Shown here in pieces: positions 7,144 to 13,111 of a DNA stretch of 36,992 nucleotides. The first letter of the stretch is position 1; the number at the start of each line of letters is the position of its first letter. This DNA is from a virus: the IMG/VR virus record IMGVR_UViG_3300023174_000371, positions 1 through 36,992 of that record; one strand, written 5' to 3'. A program made the translations under genes and the position numbers. Below the pieces are notes generated by a model. It did not search any database and had not been told where the DNA came from. It was given only the letters and a program-made list of their open reading frames with translations.

Positions 7144-7495
7144 TGTTGTCACTCCTCAGATGATTGAACAAAGGTTGCGCGATTTGTCGCGTGAAGTGGA
7201 TCAATCTCACAAGGATCTATCAGAGGCAGAGAATCAATACTTCACTGTTAAGGCAAAGTATGAATTGGCGCTCGCTCACGGCAGATTATCTTTAGCAGGC
7301 AAACAAGAAATGAAATTAACTGTTTCAGATAAAGCAGACATGGCACTTGTATCAGCAGAGGAATTGCACATGAAAATGGCAACGGCTGAAGCACTGGTGC
7401 GTGCGGCAAGAGCAAATGCTTCACGCATTAGAACTCAGGTTGATATTGCTAGATCAATTGGAACGTCAGTGCGCACCAGCATGGATATATCATGA
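7136..7495 (+). CDS. small helical protein of the recombination operon
   Basis: This 119-residue protein is nearly all helix with heptad-like spacing (IEQRLRDLSREVDQSHKDLSEAENQYFTVKAKYELALAHGRLSL). ATG 7136 is preferred because GGAGG at 7122-7126 is 9 nt away; an in-frame ATG at 7118 would put that site inside the gene. Similar coiled-coil proteins lie just before the Cas4-like exonuclease in related phages, so it may be a partner of that nuclease. Function unknown. Confidence 0.68.
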   Translation: MNNVVTPQMIEQRLRDLSREVDQSHKDLSEAENQYFTVKAKYELALAHGRLSLAGKQEMKLTVSDKADMALVSAEELHMKMATAEALVRAARANASRIRTQVDIARSIGTSVRTSMDIS

Positions 7496-7626
7496 TAGGA
7501 ATACGCAATCCTTTTTATCGCAAAAAAGCAAAAGTTATTTGGGTCGCATGTGATCATTGCGCTACACAATTTCCTGTGTTTGTTGAAAACATACGAGTTA
7601 CAAATTATTGTATGAGGCATAAATGA
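7492..7626 (+). CDS. 44-residue zinc-ribbon-like protein
   Basis: The frame starts by ATGA overlap with the previous gene and ends in ATGA overlap with the exonuclease, so it fills the gap exactly. The product is basic and carries CDHC (C20, C23) and a second pair in NYCMRH (C40, H43), a likely zinc site. It is probably a small nucleic-acid-binding or regulatory protein. The exact tiling between two coupled genes supports it being real. Confidence 0.65.
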   Translation: MIGIRNPFYRKKAKVIWVACDHCATQFPVFVENIRVTNYCMRHK

Positions 7627-8294
7627 TTGATCTTAACGATATGTTGGTCAAATCATTAAAAGCATTTGACGCTAACAGGTCAAGATCGCAACAGGTTGAA
7701 GTTGGACCAAGCAGTATTGGTGGTTGTCGCAGGCAGGTTTGGCATGAGTTAAAACAAACACCTGAAACAAATCACAACACTGAATCACTGGCGGCAATAC
7801 TTGGAACATTTATTCACTCAGGCATTGAGAAGGCTATAAGGCGTGAAGATCCATTTGGCGACAATTTCATCATTGAAAAAGAAGTCCAGCATGAAGGTCT
7901 AAAAGGTCATGTTGATTTATTTATTAAAGATTTGGGATTGGTTGTTGATTGGAAAACTACCAAAGTCAAGTCACTGCGCTATTTCCCGTCAGAGCAACAA
8001 AGGTGGCAGGTTCAGATCTACGGCTACTTACTGGAGAAAAATGGATACAAGGTCAATGAAGTAGCACTGGTGGCTATACCGCGTGACGGTGAAATGGCTG
8101 ATATTAGAGTTCACAAAGAAATCTACGACTTGCCAACGGCAGAGCGCGGTATTCAGTGGTTGAAGGAGATAGAATCAATTGTTGCTAATGATCAACCTGC
8201 CCCAGCGCCTGAAGAAAGCAAGTTCTTCTGCGTCAGGTATTGTTCATATTATGATCCGACAGGAGAAATTGGTTGCCCTTCTACGCAGAAGTAA
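7623..8294 (+). CDS. Cas4-like PD-(D/E)XK exonuclease with Fe-S cluster
   Basis: This 223-residue protein shows the Cas4/RecB-type nuclease motifs in order: a first Cys in GGCRRQVW (C35), H65, GHVDLF (D98), VVDWKTTK (D109, K111) and a QIYGY motif near 131. Three more cysteines follow at 203, 207 and 218, so four in total can hold a 4Fe-4S cluster. The protein should degrade a DNA strand for recombination and replication, probably with the annealing protein at 5815. No CRISPR array or other cas gene is visible, so a phage recombination role is preferred. Confidence 0.85.
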   Translation: MIDLNDMLVKSLKAFDANRSRSQQVEVGPSSIGGCRRQVWHELKQTPETNHNTESLAAILGTFIHSGIEKAIRREDPFGDNFIIEKEVQHEGLKGHVDLFIKDLGLVVDWKTTKVKSLRYFPSEQQRWQVQIYGYLLEKNGYKVNEVALVAIPRDGEMADIRVHKEIYDLPTAERGIQWLKEIESIVANDQPAPAPEESKFFCVRYCSYYDPTGEIGCPSTQK

Positions 8295-8647
8295 ATTGGG
8301 ATCAGGCTGAATGCAGAGGTGTGTACACAGATCTGTTTTACAGGGTTGAGGAGGAAAGGAATGTTAATGCCTATCCTTACATTGACGCTGTTAGATCCAT
8401 TTGCGCAAAATGTCCAATTTGGGAGGATTGCCTCACATACGCCATCCGTCATGAGCAATACGGCGTATGGGGAGGTCTTACCTCAATGGAGAGAAAATCA
8501 TTTGAACAACCTGACAAATACCCTGCTCAAAGATCAAGAGCATTGTTGGCGTTAGAGCAGTACGGCATTACATTGGATCAACTGAAGGAGTGTTATGAGC
8601 ATACGATTGATGTCGGAGGTGTGGCAGACCAAATTACCAACAATTGA
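8273..8647 (+). CDS. WhiB-family Fe-S transcription regulator
   Basis: This 124-residue protein has the four cysteines of the WhiB family (C14, then CAKCPIWEDC with C44, C47, C53) and the GVWGGLT turn (64-70). These bind a 4Fe-4S cluster and contact the host sigma factor. The family is restricted to actinobacteria and their phages, which fixes the host phylum. The TTG start at 8273 has AGGAG 7 nt upstream and overlaps the exonuclease by 22 nt. In phage TM4 a WhiB protein interferes with host WhiB2 and cell division; a similar role here is inferred. Confidence 0.9.
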   Translation: MPFYAEVNWDQAECRGVYTDLFYRVEEERNVNAYPYIDAVRSICAKCPIWEDCLTYAIRHEQYGVWGGLTSMERKSFEQPDKYPAQRSRALLALEQYGITLDQLKECYEHTIDVGGVADQITNN

Positions 8648-9407
8648 AAAAATGGTGTTGTTGATAATTGCTGATCATGCTAACGATGAAGGCACTGAGG
8701 CTTGGCCGTCACAAGCAACAATGGCAAAGAAGGCTAGTTTGAGCATTAGAACTATCCAACGCGCTGTCAATTCGCTCGTAAAAACCAAGTTTCTGCTTGT
8801 CGAAAAACATGGTGGAGGATCTGCTAATTGTAGAGATGATCGCAGACCCCACAAATATACGATTAACCTGAAAACATTACGGGGCGACCAAGCGACTACC
8901 CGTATATTACGGGGCGACGCAGACAACCTTGACGGGGCGACTTTCACGCCTGATACGGGGCGACTTTCACGACCTAAGAACCTTCCTTTAGAACCTCCCT
9001 TAGAAACACCCTTCGATTTGTTTTGGAAGGCTTATCCAATCAAGGTAGGAAAGCAAGCCGCATTGAAGGCATGGGACAAGGCAGTCAATTCAGGAGTTGA
9101 TCCTAAAGTTCTAATTAGCGGTGCGAATCAGTATGCCTCAGATCCTAACAGGCACCCTTCGTATACTGCTCATGCCTCAACATGGCTAAACGCTGGCAGG
9201 TGGGCAGATGAACCATTACCTCCAAGAGAGTTATCAGTTGAGGAAAAGAAGGCTAAAGAAGTTGAGTGGGCTCGTATCAAGTCTGAGCGCGAAAGAGAGA
9301 AAAGCAGGCTTGCTCAGATTGAAGATGAGAAAGCAAGGCAGAGGGCAGTGCCAGCACCTCAGCACATAAAAGAAATGCTAATTAAGACTATTGGCAAATC
9401 ATTGTGA
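8595..9407 (+). CDS. replication initiator (winged-helix, DnaD/O-like)
   Basis: This 270-residue protein has an N-terminal winged helix (about residues 15-75; AWPSQATMAKKASLSIRTIQRAVNSL is the helix-turn-helix). A variable linker spans 95-135. A C-terminal replication domain begins FDLFWKAYPIKVGKQAALKAW, contains ASTWLNAGRWADE, and is followed by a charged helix. This is the layout of phage replication organisers that bind the origin and load the helicase. The linker DNA contains four iteron-like repeats, as in lambda O. No helicase or polymerase gene is visible, so the host replisome is probably used. Confidence 0.78.
   Translation: MSIRLMSEVWQTKLPTIEKMVLLIIADHANDEGTEAWPSQATMAKKASLSIRTIQRAVNSLVKTKFLLVEKHGGGSANCRDDRRPHKYTINLKTLRGDQATTRILRGDADNLDGATFTPDTGRLSRPKNLPLEPPLETPFDLFWKAYPIKVGKQAALKAWDKAVNSGVDPKVLISGANQYASDPNRHPSYTAHASTWLNAGRWADEPLPPRELSVEEKKAKEVEWARIKSEREREKSRLAQIEDEKARQRAVPAPQHIKEMLIKTIGKSL
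8876..8964 (+). repeat. iteron-like repeats, candidate replication origin
   Basis: Four exact copies of ACGGGGCGAC lie at 8879-8888, 8909-8918, 8932-8941 and 8955-8964 (spacings 30, 23 and 23). Copies 1 and 2 share ATT before them; copies 3 and 4 share TTTCACG after them. The copies fall in three reading frames of the gene, so the conservation is at the DNA level. Their place inside the initiator gene suggests the origin. Confidence 0.72.
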
Positions 9408-9487
9408 GTGAGTCAGGTTTTTCTGAAAATTGGCTTGATGATGAAGATTTAAGAATTGTGTCGCATTTGTCCGAAAAGGTGGCATAA
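9404..9487 (+). CDS. 27-residue acidic micro-ORF
   Basis: A GTG overlapping the replication gene's stop opens a 27-residue frame (NWLDDEDLRIVSHLSEKVA in its core) that reads like an acidic helix. It ends 13 nt before the repeated promoter motif at 9500. No ribosome site stands out, so translation would depend on coupling. It may be a real small gene or a chance open frame. Confidence 0.35.
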   Translation: MSESGFSENWLDDEDLRIVSHLSEKVA

Positions 9488-9497
9488 ATCACTTAAT

Positions 9498-9527
9498 TAG
9501 ATTACACTTATTGTAATCATTACACTT
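9498..9527 (+). promoter_or_regulatory. promoter/operator with direct and inverted repeats
   Basis: ATTACACTT occurs twice, at 9501-9509 and 9519-9527, exactly 18 bp apart. GATTACA (9500-9506) and TGTAATC (9512-9518) form an inverted repeat, and TGTAAT-C-ATTACA (9512-9524) a second one. TGTAAT here is the same -10-like hexamer as at 5748, and the ATG lies 24 nt beyond it after GGAGG. This looks like a regulated promoter for genes 9541-10103. Confidence 0.6.
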
Positions 9528-9540
9528 GATTGGAGGTGAA

Positions 9541-9732
9541 ATGAATAAAAGCATATACACCCAGCCTGAAAGATTACGAATAGGTGATCGTATTCTAATT
9601 AGAGATCAAGAATATACATTGAAATATGTAGACACACCCGACAAATTGGGAACATGTGATATGTATGTAATTGATTCACAAGGACACGATCAACATGAAA
9701 TTGTTACAGGACTGGTTAGAATAGTTATGTGA
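9541..9732 (+). CDS. small hypothetical protein
   Basis: This 63-residue protein is beta-rich (RLRIGDRILIRDQEYTLKYV resembles a small barrel or SH3-like strand pair). The start is ATG 9541; an in-frame TTG at 9526 is rejected because GGAGG (9532-9536) serves the ATG. The stop overlaps the RusA start, so it probably shares a transcript with the resolvase. Function unknown. Confidence 0.6.
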   Translation: MNKSIYTQPERLRIGDRILIRDQEYTLKYVDTPDKLGTCDMYVIDSQGHDQHEIVTGLVRIVM

Positions 9733-10103
9733 TTCAATTCAGAGTAGACGGACAGCCGATTCCACAAGGATCTATGAAAGTCATAAATGGACATATAATC
9801 CATTCGCAAGGTTCTGCGCTTGCCGCATGGCGATCAGCAGTAGCACTTGCCGCTAAACATGCTGGGGCAAAGCCTTCCTTAAATCCAATTGCAATAACAA
9901 TGGTGTTTGTGTTTGCAAGACCAAGAACAGTAACAAGAGCAGAACCAACAGTGCCGCCTGACTTAGATAAATTAATACGCGCAGTGTTAGACGGGCTGAC
10001 CGCAGTAGTGTATAAAGATGACGCACAAGTAACTGAAATTAAAGCGGTAAAAATATACGGAGAATCGCCATGTGTTGAAATACAAATGGCTGAAAAGTTG
10101 TAA
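9729..10103 (+). CDS. rusA: RusA-type Holliday junction resolvase
   Basis: This 124-residue protein contains the RusA motifs: QGSMKV near the N-terminus (residues 13-18) and PPDLDKLIRAVLDGL (76-90) with the acidic pair D78 and D80. YKDDAQV (95-101) supplies further acidic residues. The enzyme cuts branched DNA during recombination and before packaging. It starts at GTG by overlap with the preceding stop and is the last gene of its unit, followed by the repeat module at 10104. Confidence 0.88.
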   Translation: MIQFRVDGQPIPQGSMKVINGHIIHSQGSALAAWRSAVALAAKHAGAKPSLNPIAITMVFVFARPRTVTRAEPTVPPDLDKLIRAVLDGLTAVVYKDDAQVTEIKAVKIYGESPCVEIQMAEKL

Positions 10104-10213
10104 AAAAAGTTATCAAAAAGTTATCAAAATATGTTGGCGCGCCTCTAGATTTTTTACAAACTATCAGGAAAGATTTAGGTTATTGAGATCGCCCGATCTC
10201 AAAAACCGAAAGG
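10104..10213 (+). promoter_or_regulatory. repeated promoter/leader module, copy 1
   Basis: In order: two tandem 11-bp repeats of AAAAAGTTATC (10104-10125), TTGGCGCG (10134-10141), CTAGATTTTT around the -10-like TAGATT (10146-10151), CAGGAAAGATTTAGGTTAT (10165-10183), a perfect 9-bp hairpin TTGAGATCG/CGATCTCAA (10183-10191 and 10194-10202) and GAAAGG (10208-10213). The same order recurs at 11674. It probably drives genes 10221-11672. Confidence 0.65.
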
Positions 10214-10220
10214 CACTAAA

Positions 10221-10394
10221 GTGGATAAGACCCAAAAAAACCTTGTAAATACAAGAGTTTTAGCGTTTGTAGATCGTCTAGTGTTTTGCTACAACTGCCA
10301 AAGCAAATTTTGGACAGCAGTCAAAACAAATGAAACAAAACAAATGAGAATCAGATTTTGCTCTAATTGCAACAGTGAGCAGGTAACCAAATAA
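10221..10394 (+). CDS. 57-residue zinc-ribbon-like protein
   Basis: The frame starts at GTG 10221, with GAAAGG 7 nt upstream, and ends in TAATG overlap with the next gene. The product carries CYNC and CSNC pairs about 25 residues apart, a classic zinc ribbon, and is basic between them. It is the first gene behind the repeat module. It could bind nucleic acid or the host RNA polymerase; this is inference. An in-frame reading from ATT 10182, where copy 2 has the leader ATG, would add 13 residues. Confidence 0.65.
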   Translation: MDKTQKNLVNTRVLAFVDRLVFCYNCQSKFWTAVKTNETKQMRIRFCSNCNSEQVTK

Positions 10395-10666
10395 TGACTA
10401 CAAAAATTCAAGCAGGCAATCAACCAGCATTTGTTGATCCAAAAGGAAACAATATTGACGCCAACTACTGCGTTCAATGCGGTCGCAAGTGCGGATCAAA
10501 CCCTTGGTTTATTGAGGTTATCAAAGGTGGCGAAATCCGCCAACAAGACGGCATTAACTACAACGCTTCACAAGACGCTGGATATATGGGCTGGTGGGCA
10601 GTTGGCAACGAATGCGCAAAACAATTTGAATCCAATGTGTTATTCAAAATGGAGGTAAGCAAATAA
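10394..10666 (+). CDS. small Cys-containing hypothetical protein
   Basis: This 90-residue protein has YCVQCGRKCG near residue 25 and a single later Cys (NECAK, near 75), a possible zinc knuckle. The middle contains GYMGWWAVGNECAKQF, which suggests a compact folded domain. It overlaps its neighbours as TAATG on both sides. No family is recognised. It belongs to the 10221-11672 group behind the first repeat module. Confidence 0.62.
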   Translation: MTTKIQAGNQPAFVDPKGNNIDANYCVQCGRKCGSNPWFIEVIKGGEIRQQDGINYNASQDAGYMGWWAVGNECAKQFESNVLFKMEVSK

Positions 10667-10908
10667 TGACAATCACAATCGTATACAAAGCAGATGTTTC
10701 AGGAACAGATGAGGCACATGCCGCATGGTGCACTGATATAACTAAAAAGTTGAACACACCAGGTTGGCACATGTATGGCAATTTTTCAACAATTGAACAA
10801 GCCGCAAGAGATTTGTTTGGAGACATGCTTGAAGAAGGCAGCATGGATCTTGAAGAGGCAGTTGATAGTATCAAAGTTCTTCCATGCGTAAACAAGGAGG
10901 TGAAATAA
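10666..10908 (+). CDS. small acidic hypothetical protein
   Basis: This 80-residue protein is acidic in its C-terminal half (FGDMLEEGSMDLEEAVDSIK) and mixed alpha/beta by pattern. It has two isolated Cys (22 and 74) and no clear metal site. It is coupled by TAATG to the genes on either side. Function unknown. Confidence 0.6.
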   Translation: MTITIVYKADVSGTDEAHAAWCTDITKKLNTPGWHMYGNFSTIEQAARDLFGDMLEEGSMDLEEAVDSIKVLPCVNKEVK

Positions 10909-11381
10909 TGACTTCAATAACAATCAATGACACAACAGGTCGCACAATTCCTGCGCCTGAAGGTAATTTCAACCCTGAGTGGTGGGGCAAGTATTTACAC
11001 ATAGCAGACAAAGACATCATGGTTGGCGATCCAGCAACATACTCAGTTGGATCTGATTCATACTCAGCAGTGGTCACTGAAGTAGTGCGCTTTAAAGAAG
11101 GTAAGCGCGCTGGTCAAGTCAAATATATCAAGTTAGATGGTCGCGACAAAATGTTGGCTTATCCAATTCTTTGCTCACAACACAAAACACCCAAAATCAA
11201 GTCAGACAAAACTGAAACAATTGAAACACCTTGGGGCGGCACATTTATTCACAAAGATCCAGTTTGCAATGATTGCTGGTTACAACATCATGGCGCACTT
11301 AGATTTCAAGAATCAGCAGATTCATACTGGGCGAGCGCAAGAGTGGGCTCACAAAACCCTTATCAAGATCCACACTTCTAA
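10908..11381 (+). CDS. hypothetical protein with Cys/His cluster
   Basis: The product is 157 residues from ATG 10908. An in-frame ATG at 10884 is less likely because AGGAGG lies between the two, 8 nt before 10908, and 10908 overlaps the previous stop as TAATG. The N-terminal half is beta-rich (PATYSVGSDSYSAVVTEVVRF, like a small barrel). The C-terminal half has C and H residues (CSQH, then PVCNDCWLQHH) that could bind zinc. Possible nucleic-acid-binding protein; family unknown. Confidence 0.62.
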   Translation: MTSITINDTTGRTIPAPEGNFNPEWWGKYLHIADKDIMVGDPATYSVGSDSYSAVVTEVVRFKEGKRAGQVKYIKLDGRDKMLAYPILCSQHKTPKIKSDKTETIETPWGGTFIHKDPVCNDCWLQHHGALRFQESADSYWASARVGSQNPYQDPHF

Positions 11382-11399
11382 AGCAGGAAGCGAAGGCGC

Positions 11400-11672
11400 A
11401 TGTTAATTTCGGAAGAAGACTTCGAACTACTTCATGATGTATCAATGGCATGGGGCGAACAATGGCATGCGCAACAACGCAGATTTTCAAGCAAACACCC
11501 AATTCACTACAACCATTTGTTTGCGTATTGGTTCAGTAACTACGCTTCATATTTATTGGCACGACAATTCTTAATTAACATTGGCACTGATTATCAAGAA
11601 TTGATTGACGAAGCAAGTGGCGATTATGTTTTGGTTAGTAATTATGTATCTATAACTTGGAGAAAACATTGA
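11400..11672 (+). CDS. hypothetical protein
   Basis: This 90-residue protein is rich in aromatic residues and helical (EDFELLHDVSMAWGEQWHAQQRRF, then HLFAYWFSNYASYLLARQFLINIG). The aromatic stretch is only partly hydrophobic, so a membrane helix is uncertain. It is last in its group, and its stop lies 1 nt before the tandem repeats of the second module. Function unknown. Confidence 0.58.
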   Translation: MLISEEDFELLHDVSMAWGEQWHAQQRRFSSKHPIHYNHLFAYWFSNYASYLLARQFLINIGTDYQELIDEASGDYVLVSNYVSITWRKH

Positions 11673-11673
11673 A

Positions 11674-11785
11674 AAAAAGTTATCAAAAAGTTATTTTATT
11701 TGCTGGCGGGTCGCTAGATTTTTAGTAAATAATCAGGAAAGATTTAGGTTATGAAGTTAGAGATACTAACTTCAAAAACGAAAGG
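11674..11785 (+). promoter_or_regulatory. repeated promoter/leader module, copy 2
   Basis: Two tandem AAAAAGTTAT[CT] repeats (11674-11694) are followed by TGCTGGCGGG (11701-11710), TAGATT (11715-11720) and CAGGAAAGATTTAGGTTAT (11734-11752). A 9-bp hairpin TGAAGTTAG/CTAACTTCA (11752-11760 and 11766-11774) and GAAAGG (11780-11785) complete it. The stem sequence differs from copy 1 but pairs fully. It probably drives genes from 11798. Confidence 0.65.
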
Positions 11786-11801
11786 CACGGATCTAAAATG
11801 A
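11751..11801 (+). CDS. 16-residue leader peptide
   Basis: ATG 11751 follows AGGAAAG by 9 nt and opens MKLEILTSKTKGTDLK, whose stop TGA overlaps the next ATG as ATGA. The hairpin lies inside this frame, so a ribosome translating the leader would melt it and reach the next start. This suggests a coupling or attenuation device. Copy 1 has ATT in place of this ATG. Confidence 0.45.
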   Translation: MKLEILTSKTKGTDLK

Positions 11802-12172
11802 GCACACACGCACTCATCGGAGTAAAAACACCAACAGGCTACAAAGCCCGTTTTGTTCATTATGACGGCTACACAGAGGCAATGCTTCCAGCAATTAAGC
11901 GTTGTATTCAAAATCATTGGGTAGCAGGCAACACATACCTTGATGCAAGAAACTACATGTTAAGTAATCACTGGAGTTCATTTAACATCTCAGAGCATTC
12001 AGTTGCTCAATCTCATACTCACGATCAGGTTTGGTATACCGAGAATGACGGTATTGACGCACAATACTTGTACATTCTAGATGAGAAAGAAGTGACTGCT
12101 TATATCAACCTACACGGCAAATGGATCGCAATAGATCCAACCAAAACAATTGAAACAAAGATATACGCATAA
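11798..12172 (+). CDS. conserved-type phage protein of unknown function
   Basis: This 124-residue protein begins MSTHALIGVKTPTGYKARFVHYDGY, a start I have seen in actinophage proteins without known function. It is alpha/beta in pattern, rich in His and Tyr, with no clear catalytic motif. It is the first full gene behind the second repeat module and overlaps the leader-peptide stop. Small Zn-type genes follow it. Confidence 0.7.
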   Translation: MSTHALIGVKTPTGYKARFVHYDGYTEAMLPAIKRCIQNHWVAGNTYLDARNYMLSNHWSSFNISEHSVAQSHTHDQVWYTENDGIDAQYLYILDEKEVTAYINLHGKWIAIDPTKTIETKIYA

Positions 12173-12345
12173 TGAAAACATACAACTGCTTGAAGTGCCA
12201 AACAGCAAGTTCTGAGGCATACGACAATCAATGGTTTGCTAACAAATACGGCAAAGTTTGCCTATGGTGTGCAGACATATCTATTGATACAACACGCTAC
12301 GCAGGTATAACACGCATGGCTGACGCAGAAATGGGTGATTTATGA
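12172..12345 (+). CDS. 57-residue double-CxxC protein
   Basis: The frame begins by TAATG overlap and ends by ATGA overlap with the next gene. CLKC (C6, C9) and CLWC (C30, C33) form a likely zinc ribbon. The C-terminal part is helical (AGITRMADAEMGDL). Too small to assign; it tiles exactly between coupled genes, which supports it. Confidence 0.62.
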   Translation: MKTYNCLKCQTASSEAYDNQWFANKYGKVCLWCADISIDTTRYAGITRMADAEMGDL

Positions 12346-12500
12346 AAACATTTGTAATCACTGAAGATCAAATGGAAATACTGCTAGACACATTCATCAA
12401 GTTTGGCGAAGCCATAGCCAGTAAATCAGGTGTAACACCTGCGTTGGCTCAACAAATGGAAAAATCCTTCAATGTATGCGAAACAGTGGTCAAACAATGA
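12342..12500 (+). CDS. 52-residue helical protein
   Basis: This short helical protein (MEILLDTFIKFGEAIASKSG is an amphipathic helix) has one Cys. It is coupled by ATGA to genes on both sides. No signal peptide, membrane span or known motif is visible. Function unknown. Confidence 0.55.
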   Translation: MKTFVITEDQMEILLDTFIKFGEAIASKSGVTPALAQQMEKSFNVCETVVKQ

Positions 12501-12664
12501 GATCAACAAACTACTACCGCATTAGAACAGCAGTTCGCATATTGTTTTGGATTGGATTTGCCGCAGTAATCTACCTACTTGCTACGCATATCAACTGGGT
12601 TGGTGACGGATATTGCTGGGGCAGTATTGACAAATGTTATCCATCAACCATTGGAGGCAAGTAA
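12497..12664 (+). CDS. small single-pass membrane protein
   Basis: This 55-residue protein starts at ATG 12497, which overlaps the previous stop (ATGA); an in-frame ATG at 12476 would overlap further and is less likely. A basic N-terminus (RSTNYYRIRTAVR) precedes one membrane helix (ILFWIGFAAVIYLLATHI). Two Cys follow, and the C-terminus would lie outside if the positive-inside rule holds. It could act in superinfection exclusion or as a lysis accessory; neither is proven. Confidence 0.6.
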   Translation: MRSTNYYRIRTAVRILFWIGFAAVIYLLATHINWVGDGYCWGSIDKCYPSTIGGK

Positions 12665-12963
12665 TGTGTTATTCAGGCAATTTACAAGGTTGTGATCGCA
12701 CACCTTCAGGTTTGCGCAAATACGACATTGACGATTTTATACAAGAACTTCAAAACAGAGGCATACCCAAAGAACGCATTGTGTTGAGGGTGCTTCCAAT
12801 TGACGGCAGAGATTATTACAGGATCACACTGCTATCAGGCAACACAGATCCTAATTGCCACTGGCTACACAAAGAAAAGTATTACTACACTTTTAATGAA
12901 CGCACACTTGATTGGGGTACTACTTGGTATCACGCACACGCAAAGGAAATGACCAATGTCTGA
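12664..12963 (+). CDS. hypothetical protein
   Basis: This 99-residue protein starts at ATG 12664, coupled as TAATG with the membrane protein; the in-frame alternative at 12634 is rejected for that reason. The sequence is alpha/beta with LRKYDIDDFIQELQNRGIPKERIVLRVLPIDGRDYYRITLLSG, like a small ferredoxin-type fold. No catalytic residues are recognised. It overlaps the next tiny gene by 8 nt. Confidence 0.58.
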   Translation: MCYSGNLQGCDRTPSGLRKYDIDDFIQELQNRGIPKERIVLRVLPIDGRDYYRITLLSGNTDPNCHWLHKEKYYYTFNERTLDWGTTWYHAHAKEMTNV

Positions 12964-13078
12964 ATACAAACCAGTAGATATAACAAAAGAAGTTTGCACA
13001 GTCTGCCAAGAAAAAGCAACCAACATTTTTTACGGCAAATTTTTATGCGCAGATCATTACGAACTCAGTAGGCACTAG
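12956..13078 (+). CDS. 40-residue zinc-finger-like protein
   Basis: The product has CTVC (C14, C17) and later CADHY (C31, H34), a compact zinc-finger pattern. It overlaps the previous gene by 8 nt. Its stop TAG is the first part of the -10-like TAGATT of the third repeat module. One of several similar tiny Cys proteins in this region. Confidence 0.55.
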   Translation: MSEYKPVDITKEVCTVCQEKATNIFYGKFLCADHYELSRH

Positions 13079-13111
13079 ATTTTTTTAAGAAAATCAGGAA
13101 GGATTTAGATT
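13073..13111 (+). promoter_or_regulatory. repeated promoter/leader module, short copy 3
   Basis: CACTAGATTTTTTT with TAGATT at 13076-13081 is followed by ATCAGGAAGGATTTAGATT and the ATG of gene 13112. Upstream tandem repeats and the hairpin are absent. Here the CAGGAAGG box itself is the ribosome site (9 nt before the ATG). Confidence 0.55.

Noticed and set aside
7623-8294. Cas4-like gene as a sign of a CRISPR system
   Set aside because: No repeat-spacer array and no other cas gene are visible; phages often carry such exonucleases for recombination.
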